A stretch of 64,000 nucleotides of DNA from Rhea pennata (taxonomy: Eukaryota; Chordata; Aves; Rheiformes; Rheidae). Positions 1 to 11,100 of this stretch are shown one piece after another. Location: contig NC_084674.1 of the NCBI RefSeq assembly GCF_028389875.1, positions 9,023,501 to 9,087,500 of the forward strand, given 5' to 3'. Positions within the stretch are counted from its first letter, which is position 1. Each line of letters starts with the position of its first letter. A program made the translations under genes and the position numbers. Under the pieces are notes generated by a model that was given only the letters and a program-made list of their open reading frames with translations, had not been told where the DNA came from and did not search any database.

Positions 1-1748
<1,748 letters not shown>

Positions 1749-2105
1749 GGGCCCCGCACACCGCCCCACTCGGACCTGCTCCACCAGGCCAGCACTATTT
1801 ATCCAAACCAGCCTTTGCTTTTCTGTCTTTTCCCCAGCGAGCTCAGCCGCCGGTACAAGCGATCCCGAGCCGCAGTTGTACATAAGAGGAATCTTATTTA
1901 ACGGCGCGCTGCGCTCCCGGAGCGGGCTAGGAGGGGACCGGGCTGGCCGCCCCCGCCGCGCCCCCAGCGCGGCCCGGTGCCAGGACAGCGTTCTTTATAC
2001 GTGTCTGTAAATATCCATTTTAAATGTACGCTCGAATACGTGAGGAATATATATATATCTATATATCTATATCATGGGACAATAAACCGGCCCTTCGTAG
2101 GTGTC
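1749..2105 (+). other. FEZF2: FEZF2 3' untranslated region
   Basis: Runs from the stop codon to a poly(A) signal at 2081-2086. It includes an AT-rich stretch with TATATAT repeats at about 2048-2072. The end is estimated at about 20 bases past the signal. Confidence 0.7.
2081..2086 (+). terminator. FEZF2: FEZF2 polyadenylation signal AATAAA
   Basis: A canonical AATAAA hexamer 333 bases after the stop, the first one downstream. The GT-rich stretch that follows (gtaggtgtctc) suits a downstream element. Confidence 0.7.
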
Positions 2106-2109
2106 TCAT

Positions 2110-2440
2110 TTCCCACCTCGGCCCCAGCCCGAGTTGGGAGCGGGCTGAAACGGCGCTATCGCTCGTGCAAACGCGGCTTGCGGGACTCGCCGGGGCCGGG
2201 CGGGCCGCGGCGAGCCGGGCTCCTGCCTCTCGGAGCACCCCCGAAGGCAACAGAACAGGCGGGCGGCGGGGAGGGAGCCGGGCGGGTTAAGAGGCTGCCA
2301 CGGAGGGAAGGGGGCAGATGCGGGGTGGCGCCGGCGCGGGACCCGCCGGCGGCTCCGCGCCCGGGAGCGCGAAGGGCGCTCGGCGGCTCCGAGCCTCCCG
2401 CGGCCGCTTTCCGCGTCCCTTCATTAAGGCGCGTTTCAGC
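2110..2440. promoter_or_regulatory. CpG island just downstream of FEZF2
   Basis: Dense G+C with many CpGs directly after the poly(A) site. No exon could be supported in it; reading frames crossing it are by-products of low stop-codon density. Confidence 0.55.
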
Positions 2441-2454
2441 CGTCCCTGAATGAC

Positions 2455-2640
2455 TCTCTTTCCCTGCATGCAGATGAAATGATCTCACGCTTGTTTTCCG
2501 AGTAATGACCCAAATTAAGAGAGAAAACACAGGCCCTTCAAACCGCATTACATTAATCTAATCACTCCCAGCAGGCCTCAGAAACTCTTTTTGATCAGAA
2601 TATGGATAATCAAGCACTTGGATTACACTAAATATTACCT
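2455..2640. promoter_or_regulatory. Candidate conserved enhancer, homeodomain-motif-rich
   Basis: The sequence switches abruptly from CpG island to AT-rich, non-repetitive DNA with clustered homeodomain cores: ATTAATCTAATCAC at about 2551, GGATAATC at 2604-2611 and GGATTA (OTX-type) at 2620-2625. The look is that of a developmental non-coding element next to FEZF2. Conservation itself cannot be seen here. Confidence 0.4.
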
Positions 2641-2684
2641 TCTCCTCTCCCCCTCTCCCCTACTTTTAATATGCAAGTGTCTAT

Positions 2685-2870
2685 TCCGGCCACGTCGTTA
2701 GGAACAATATTATTCTAGCGGACAAACGGGATTCAGATGGCTGTGCGTGTGCGTGCTGCTCGGGCCGAGCTTGCCAATGAAGAGGGGAATGAGCGAGACA
2801 CCCAAATGTCTGGGGACGGCGTAACGGGATGTTCACCTTTCCCCGCTTAATTGAGTGGTTAAATGGTGGG
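2685..2870. promoter_or_regulatory. Possible regulatory block with E-box and SOX-like motif
   Basis: Non-repetitive sequence between GC-rich stretches. It includes GGAACAATATTATT (SOX-like AACAAT) near 2701 and CAGATGG (proneural bHLH E-box type) near 2735. Weak evidence on its own. Confidence 0.25.
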
Positions 2871-3259
2871 AGGCGAGGACAAGCACAGCTCGCCAGTGAG
2901 CTCGGCGGAAAGGGAGGCGACCCCGCGCTCCGGCTTTCTGGATTCATTAATCGGCGGCGCCCGCTCCGTGCTCTAGCGAGGAGCGGGCGCCGGGGCTGGC
3001 AGCAGGGAGCACAAAGGCAGACTTGCCCCTTGCTCCCGCTGGAGGGACGGGTGCAATTTTATCCTTGCCTAGGTTTCGTATTTTTAAGTGCCAAAAGTAT
3101 CGTTTTGATGGTTTGGGCCGGGTGAGGTGCAGCGAACGACGCCCACTGATCCTGGCAGCGGGGAAATATCCTGGGCGATTTCGCTAAAAGATTTTGGTGA
3201 AAAGTTGCAGGTTAAAAGGATTTTTTAAAAAATGCAGCTTTTATTGCCACGAGTCGCTG

Positions 3260-4020
3260 CTGTAGGAAACCTTAGCGGGGGGGGGGGGAGGGCGGGGAAG
3301 AAGTCCCCCCAGGTGAAGGGGCTGCCGCTCAACCACTTGCGAACAGGGTTGCTGGCTGCAAACCGCTCGCCGATCCCGGCTCCCGGCCGCGCCGCAGCTG
3401 CGGCAGACGGGGCGGGACGTCCCGGGCACCAGGTTGCCTTGGCCGGGGACAGCGGGAAGGTCCCCCCCTCGCCGGCAGGACGGGGCGGGCTGCGGTGGGG
3501 CGCAGGCGAGGCCCGAGCCGGGGCGCGGGTGCGGAGCCGGGCGCCGCTGCCAGGCCGGGGCGAGCAGCGCTTCCTCCGCACCTCAGGCGCTGGGCAGAGG
3601 TCCGGGCTGTCCGTCGGGTGCCGAGCAGGAGCCGGGCGCTGCTCTGGGCCCTACGGGCAGCGCACAGACAGCTTGCGCAGCCCGCCTGACGCCGAGGGAA
3701 CCGTAAAGCCTGCTCCCTAGGGAGCGAACCGAGGAAGCACGCTCGTAGTTTTTAAAGGGACGTTGCTCACGGCGCTGTCTCTTAGAGGGGGCACGGCCGG
3801 CCCCGGGGGCGCCCCGAAGGGCTCGCGTGGCGGGTGGGTTTCGGGCACCCTCCGCTCCCGCGTTATCCCCCCTCTCCCCGTGAAGGGGCGGCGGCTCCGC
3901 GCCGCGCGGCCCGGCCTCCCCGGCGGCCGCGGAGGAGCCGCGGCTCCCCCAGCGCGGCCACCAGGATCCCGCCCGGATCCCGGCGCACACGAGCCGCGAA
4001 GCGCGGGGGAGGGGCGGCTC
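3260..4020. promoter_or_regulatory. CpG island downstream of FEZF2
   Basis: About 760 bases of CpG-dense sequence without recognisable coding content or confirmed splice structure. It is probably part of the CpG-rich domain around a Polycomb-type developmental gene. A promoter for an unannotated transcript is possible. Confidence 0.55.
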
Positions 4021-4479
4021 TGTCAGACACACACACGCCAGAGACTCCAATTATCTTCTCCCTCACAAGATGTTTCTGCTGTCCACGACTGCTCACACTT
4101 CAGCACTCTTGCCAGCAAGCCTCAATAATAACACAAAAAAACCGCGCAAAACCCCTCTCCCGACGCCGCAGCCGTGCACACGACAGATTGAACGGTGCCG
4201 ATGCCTCGGGGGGGAGGGTTAGAGGTGCCTCCTTGCAGGGAATGACACTTCGGAGTTGCCAGCACCGCAGGGCTTCCCCCTCCCCCCCCCCCCGGCCCCG
4301 CGGTGCGGCGCGGCCGCCGGCCCCGGCCCGCCGACGAGGAGGCGAGGCCGGAGCCAGGTGGGTCCCGCCGGGGGCGGCGGGGACAGGAGCCCGCGGCAGG
4401 CACTGGGAAGCGAACAACCTTAAAGGCAGCTGCGTTGCCCTTTTCCCTGCACTCCACTCTCCAAACGTCTGAGCAACCA

Positions 4480-5060
4480 GTTTGCTGCTAGAAACATGTT
4501 AATTGCCAACGGAGCTCATTAAGGCATGCACATGCAAAACACAGCGAGGGAGATTAAATGGACAAAAGCGCAATAATGAACTGTCAACAATCGAACCCAT
4601 CTACACGACCAGGAGCACTCAAGAATGAGGCATTTAGAGGCAACAAAGGATTGTCTGGGACAGGAAGAAAGGACGACCTAGACTTTTGTTTAGTCAACAC
4701 AATTGATTACAAATGAGAGATTAACAGGATAGCTTCAGAGTTTTTTTGAAGGAGGCAGAAGAGAAAAGTCCAATTAAGTGCACCGAATGTTAACTACATT
4801 GATTTCCACGGCCAGCCCTAGAGAAATTCTCATTAAACCATCCCTGGCGATCCCTTTTGGAAAGTAATTTGTCTCCCTGATGGAGAAGAGAAAGGGAGCC
4901 GTGTAAAGAGAAAGAAGCGCTAGTTCTTGGCACAATGAGCTTAGGAGACACACTGGAAAGAGCCAAAGGGGGAGTTAATGAGCATCTGACAAGCCGCTTG
5001 GACCCGGGCCTGGAGAGCAGCGATGAAAAGATGGAATTGGCCAACAACTATTCTTTATAT
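4480..5060. promoter_or_regulatory. Candidate FEZF2 downstream enhancer with SOX-like motifs
   Basis: A 580-base AT-rich, non-repetitive island between CpG-rich stretches. SOX-type cores are AACAAT at 4586-4591, AACAAAGG at 4642-4649, ATTGTC at 4650-4655 and CTTTTGTT at 4683-4690, with ATTAAG/TTAATG homeodomain cores throughout. A forebrain enhancer with SOX4/SOX11 sites is known several kilobases downstream of the mammalian Fezf2 start site. This block sits at a compatible distance, but identity with it is inference. Confidence 0.45.
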
Positions 5061-5189
5061 CAAACATAAAAAGGCCAATCTGAAACAGGGCTGCTCAAAG
5101 CTGGTGGGGAAGAAAAGAAAGGCCCCCACCGGGGGGTGGAGTGGAGGGCTCAACTGCCCCATTGGGACGGAAAAATGCACTGGCATGTC

Positions 5190-5625
5190 CCTCTCCGAAG
5201 CGAGCGGAGCTGCCGGACCTCGGCAGGGACCCCCAGGCCGGGCACAGTCGGAGCCGGGACGGCCCCGCCGGAGCCTCGGAGTCCCCCCACTCCCGGGGGG
5301 CATAAAAGACCCCCTCCCCAGCCAACCCAGCCCCAAAGCACTCGCACGGCCGCCAGGCCTCACACCCCGTCCGGGCAAAGGGGACCCCAAAAGAGCCAGG
5401 AACAGCACAGTTATCACAGGTTACCCCGTAGCGGTAAATCTGGCACACACTAGTCAACCCAACAGGTAACTGCCGGGGGCTTCCCGGGATGTAGCGCAGC
5501 CTCCAAACCCACCCTCCTCCCCACCGAGCCGCGCTGCCGCTCGGAGAGGAGCCGGTCCCCGCGGCACGGAGCGCAAGGCAGCGCGCTGCAGACGCGCCTC
5601 TCCCCCAGTGTGGACAAGGCTCGCG
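5190..5625. promoter_or_regulatory. CpG island
   Basis: CpG-dense sequence with C-rich and G-rich runs and no supported exon. It adjoins the AT-rich block that follows. Confidence 0.45.
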
Positions 5626-5631
5626 CGGAGG

Positions 5632-5750
5632 CTCTTAAATCAGATTAGAGCTCGTTAATAACAATTTTGGCTTAAGTCTGTATTGACTTAGCTTTAGGAA
5701 TGGCTTAGCACTTTCGCTTAAGTCAACACCACGGCTAAATTGACACATGC
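5632..5750. promoter_or_regulatory. Short AT-rich block with repeated GCTTAAGTC motif
   Basis: GCTTAAGTC occurs exactly at 5670-5678 and 5716-5724, with related GACTTAGC at 5685-5692 and GGCTTAGCACTT at about 5702. The core CTTAAG is palindromic. The block is flanked by CpG islands on both sides, suggesting a compact regulatory element. Confidence 0.4.
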
Positions 5751-5754
5751 CTTT

Positions 5755-6310
5755 TCCAACCCGACAAGTCCCCGCGGGCGCCCAGGTGCCTGCATTGCTT
5801 CGGCTCACGCCGATTCCGGCGGGTCTGCGGGAGGGAGCCTTTGCAGCGTTTTTAAGCGAGCCCCTGGAGCTTCGAGGGCGGCAGCCACCGAGCAGCCGCG
5901 GCGCCTCGCGTGCCGCGCACGAGGCCGCCCCCGCGGAGCGGCCCCGAGCCCGCCGCGACCCTGCACCGCGCTGCAAGCCGCCGCCGTCCTGGGAGCCGGC
6001 GTCGGGATTGGGGGGAGGAAGGTGCGACTCGCTGCTTAACGCCTTTTCCCTTCCCCATCTCTCCCCTCAGGGCTCCTGAGCTCCCGCACAGAGCGGGCCC
6101 CCGCGGGCAGAGGAAGGGCGCCCGGGCCGCGGCGAGGGGAGCCGGCAGCGCTAGGCTGCCGCTCCGGGCATCGCCCCTCGGCCCGGACTGCGAGGCCACC
6201 GCGGCCGCCTGCGATCCTCGGCCGCCCCGGGGCAGCGCCCTGCCGCTCCGCCGTCGCGTGTGACCCCAGCGCGGCTGCGTACAGACGCGGAAGGGCCGGC
6301 AAGGCAGCAG
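5755..6310. promoter_or_regulatory. CpG island
   Basis: CpG-dense for about 550 bases. No exon is supported. Beyond it the sequence changes to pyrimidine-rich single-copy DNA. Confidence 0.5.
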
Positions 6311-7384
6311 GTAGGCCCCTCCTTGTATCTGACTTACGAGCTTACAAAAGGGGTGATGTAGTACTTCTTCCTGTAAAATACTCAAATATTGACCGCTCCC
6401 AGGTTTAGCAGCGGGCGGGAGCCCCGATTTCCGCGCCCTTCTGCACGCCCTGCGCGCTCACTTCCCGTCCCCTGCAGCTCCTTCCTTGCACTTCACACCT
6501 TGCCAGCTTTGCTTCGCTTGCCCATTCCTATCTTGCTGCAACTGCCCCTGTTCATCTGCTCTTCTCCCGAGGGGCAACCTGGCTACCACGGAGCCCCTGG
6601 TAAAGGGACATTAGGAGAGAGGAAAAGCTCTTCGCTTACCTGCTCACCTCCACCGTCCTCCCTGGCTTTTTTTTAGGTAATCCCCTTCTGCTTTCCCCAC
6701 CTTCTTAACCTTGCTCCCTTTACCATCCGGCTTGCCCCAGCTAAACTCGCAGGTGGTCCTGATTCGTATTTGCTTCTTGTACTTGGGTCTAATCGGGAAA
6801 GGCGAGCCCAACAGGTGCCTTCAATTAAAAATAAAGGATGGGGAGCTTTAGGGCTTTCCTGTCCTCCTTTCTAGAGGTAGGGCAGGGGGGAAGCAGCTAC
6901 CTTTCCTTTCCAAGCACAGCCCGCAAGGACTGCAGCGGCAGGACGGTGCCCAGCAGCAGCAGCTGCTGCCGCTGCCGCCCCCCTCCCCGCCCCGGCTGAG
7001 GTGAAATGCAAAACCTTTGAACGAAGGTGCTGGAAGTCCGCTACTCTTAAGATCTATAAGGCTTTAAGACGACTCTGGTAATCGCGTATTTTGTTATGGA
7101 AAAGCCTTGATGTCCTGAAAAAAGATCACGTTCCCGCTGCTCAAAATAACGGTAAAACACGGCGTACGGAAAAAGGGAGGTCTTGTCCTAGAGCTCCAGA
7201 CCGAATGTATAATCCCTGAACAACGCAAAACTGAGTTTTCTTACAAAGACTGTATTCTTGCTGTCTTCTGAGTTTGCAGAATACACAGGCTTTTGCAAAA
7301 CTTTAAAAAGCTTTCTAGTCTAATGAAAAAAACTAATTACAGCTCATGGGCAGTAACTTGCACCCTCGCCGTCCTTGCCAGCCT

Positions 7385-7650
7385 CTCCCCCTCTCCCGCG
7401 GGCGTGCGGGCTTCTGCGCGCCACGTGTCAGCCGTCGCAGCAGCTTCGCGTCTCTGCGCTCCCCGCCGACCCCATACGGTAACCCTCAGCGCCACTTTCC
7501 CGCAGGGCACAGAAATAAAGCCGAAGTAGGTGCTGCGAGGGCTCCGGGCAGCGCTGCCCTCCGGCAGCGCCACGGGCGCAGCCCCGGGCGGGAGCCGCCG
7601 CCGCGGCGCCCTGGGGCTTCCGCGCTCCGTCCCCGCGGGTGACCGCGCCG
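7385..7650. promoter_or_regulatory. Small CpG island
   Basis: CpG-rich stretch in otherwise moderate-GC DNA, the last of the series that begins at FEZF2. No coding content is recognised. Confidence 0.45.
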
Positions 7651-7929
7651 CGCTGCGAAAGGCATTCAAGGCGCAAAACTTGCATCCACGCCATCGAGTT
7701 TTGCGTTCAGACCACTTGCAGGACCGCGGGTATAGTAGCCGAATAATATTTTCCCCCTATCAGCGAAGCTGTCTCGCCGTAATGGACACATTTGTCTTCT
7801 AAAGCGTTCGGACGTTTTAGATCGCACACCGAGCACCCGAGACCCCTCGCGATCACGTTCCCCAAGTCCCACCAACTGTCTGATACTCCTTCTACTATGT
7901 TCCTCACTACAGCCAGTCGCCAAGATATT

Positions 7930-8150
7930 TCACACAAATAGAAGCTTTCTAATTTATAATCAGCCTTTTCCTTCTGATCATTATGTTAATGAAGTGAGAT
8001 ATCACCAACATTGGATTATTGCATCGCTGAATGAATCCAGCAAAAGAAAGCTGATTATAGAGGAAAGAGCCAAGAATACCCGGAAAGTTAACAAAAAGAA
8101 ACGCCCGATAAGTATTAAAAGCAGCTGAAGTTGTTTAAGCTTATTCTAAA
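7930..8150. promoter_or_regulatory. Candidate enhancer with exact inverted repeat and homeodomain cores
   Basis: TATAATCAGC at 7955-7964 and its exact reverse complement GCTGATTATA at 8050-8059 flank a GGATTA core (about 8013) and a TTAATGA core (about 7986). The block is non-repetitive and follows the last CpG island. Regulatory function is inferred from motif density and position. Confidence 0.4.
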
Positions 8151-8199
8151 TACTGTTCTCAGCTGACAGAGGGAAGGCGACAGTTTCATTCAGACACAA

Positions 8200-11100
8200 A
8201 ACTTTTTCGATGGATTTATGGATATATTTTTTATAAGCACGGTTATTACTCATGTTCTCAAAGCAGCAAACCAGCCAGTGAATATATAGCTTCCTTGGAA
8301 ATCTCGGTGCCGTTAAGTGATGAAGAATATATAAACGGTTTCCAAGTTTACTTGTTAGCCCACCATTTCTTGACGATGCACAGTGTACACGCCTTTGAAA
8401 CGATCACCTCTCACCTTTTTGTCCCCCCGTTTAGATTTTCCCCGCGTTCAGTGCTCTTATTTCAAAATGGAAAATAACAGAGAAAAGCTCTTTCCCCCCA
8501 CCCCCCCCGGCCAGTCTCCTTTTTTTTTATTATTATTTATTTTTAGAACGGCTTGCTTTGGGCTTTCCTAAGCCGTAACTACCTAACTTGGAGCAATTGT
8601 ATCCTCTCAGATAACTAGTTTCCCCTATTCTATGAAAAGTCTTTGAGAAGAGGCGAAAACACATGTGTATTTGTGGCCAACTGAAGGGGAAGCGTGCAGT
8701 TTAGATAGCCGTTTCAACAAAGCTGCGGGCATCTGGTTCACTTAAGCAAATTACCCTCCAGAAGCTTTTATTGAGCAACAGTTAGAGCACTTTGAATGAA
8801 GCTATTGGGAACACATACAAACTTAACAGGTAAAGAAATGTAAGCCTAGAGACCAAAACTACATTTTCCAACACCATTAGGTGACAAGCACTAATTTATT
8901 GTGACTTTATGCTGGCCAAGGAGACCAACTAACCTAAATGACAGCAATTTTTTTATTAATTTGCAATATATTTTTAAATGATCTTAAGGCAGCTGTCTCT
9001 GCTTGAATCTGTTTCAAAAGTGTGATGTAAATACTGTCTCACACTGTTCTGTAGCCTATTAGGGCTTTCTGGTAGGTGATATGACTGAGAGTCAGGAGAA
9101 AGAACATCACATTTATTTTTAAGATCATCATCACTACTGATAAAATTTATGGGAAGGAGTGATCATACTTACTATTTGCATGTATTAATGACAAAGTATG
9201 GAAAATAACTGAAATGAAAAAGATAAAGCTGGAAGAGTATAGGCAGCAGGTACAATTTACAGCATTTTCAAGAGCTGTTTCAGCTAAGTTTAAAGGGGAT
9301 AGCAAATTCCCAAATTAAATCACCCTATTTAGCACAAAGACAGCCTCACACAGCAGGAAAACTCACGAAAGAATTGTTTTTTTCCACCTGTTCCTTCTGC
9401 AAGGGCTAAGAACCTTTATCCATATCTTACTAGTAAGGGAACACCTACTTCTGATGTGTAATTTTGGGAATTTAGTGTAGAATTACTGTGAAACAATGGG
9501 AAGTGTGTAAGCAATGCCACTGGGATTAAGGTTGGATTTTTCAGCAGTACACTGAACTTCTGATTTTTAACTCAGCGTATTAATATTTTAGATCAGTGCC
9601 AGATAAGAACTAACGAAAATAAACATACCTAAGCAAAGTTCTAGTATTTACCACTGTGGGACTCATTGCCCCCACACTCACTTGGCAACAGCAGATACCA
9701 ATTTACATGTAATTTGTACATGCAATATAACACTGAAATCCGTGAGTCACTGAATATAGGATCAGAGCTTTATTCAACTGCAATGTATTATAGCCTCAGA
9801 TTATAATTCTTGAGCAAACAGAATATTACAGTATTAAAGTTCTTACTTTCACAAATATGGTAAAACATCTTACATTAGGGGTGATATTTAAGGTCAAGTT
9901 GTACCTGAAGAGAACTATTAAAATATCATGAAAATTACCATTATGGAACAAAGAGTGCTTTCTTTCAGAAGTAACCTCTAAAACTACATTCTACTTCAAA
10001 TTCTTTTTTCTTATTTTTCAGTACCCACCAGCTCAAACTGGGCTTTAATCTGACATCTACATCCCTGAGCTGCATTGTATGAATAAAAAGAGACAGAGAT
10101 GAACAACTATAATCTCAGCTTAAAATCTAGCTCCCAACTTTTTTGAAAAGATGACCCTAAATAAATACAATCAAGAGGATACTACAGTGTCAAATGTAAT
10201 GAATGTTCTAAACCTTTTTGTTATTTCATATGTACTCTCAAATGAAATTAATAGGCTTGAGAAAAATTATTTGGAGTAAGAATTCCTTATCCTAGGGAAA
10301 ACTATCATGCCTTCTGCTACTACCCCCACCACATGAATAACTGAGAAAGTAAAAAGCTCAGGAATGTGACGGTGGAGATGACAAGATGGGTGAATAGGTT
10401 GTACTCCTAGGCTAGTACTGCAGTTACTCATCTGAACATAAACTTACACAAGGACAATTTACTATTTCTTCTTCTAAAATACTCAAATATTAACTTACAA
10501 ACAGGCAAAAACATTTGTTCCTCCTACTGGTTTTCTGGGCTTTTCCCCACCCACCAGAAAAAAAAGAAAAAAGAAAAAAAAGAGGCAATAGGCTCTTAGG
10601 GCAGCTGCAGCTTATTTTATACACATATACTAGCACAAAAGGGCAAGCAGTTAGTCAAGAGTGCAGAGTAACAGGTTACGTTCCCAGTGAAAAAACATTC
10701 ACCAAAATAATGGGTAGGAATCTATATAAGCTAAAAGAAAAAAAAAGAAAAAAAACCTCAAATGACTAGGGGAAAAACTACATAGACTCAATATACTTGA
10801 AATAACAGCCTTGATTCAGCAAAGTATTGCTATTCAGGGTCTCATTTAAACCCACAATTCAATTCCACTGGTATGATCAGTTTTTGGTTTGTTTACTTGT
10901 TTTTTTAAACATACTTAAATTTAAACAACACAAATGTGCTGTACCCGTATCTGTGGACAAGCAAGATGTAAGCTAAGTCTGGCTTAGTAAAAACTATGCA
11001 CTTGACAGATCCATGTGACAGAAGATACCACACGATAATGTTTTCTGCCAGTGCTTGACCCTGAAGTCTGTGACAAATCATAAGACACTTATTTCTTCAC

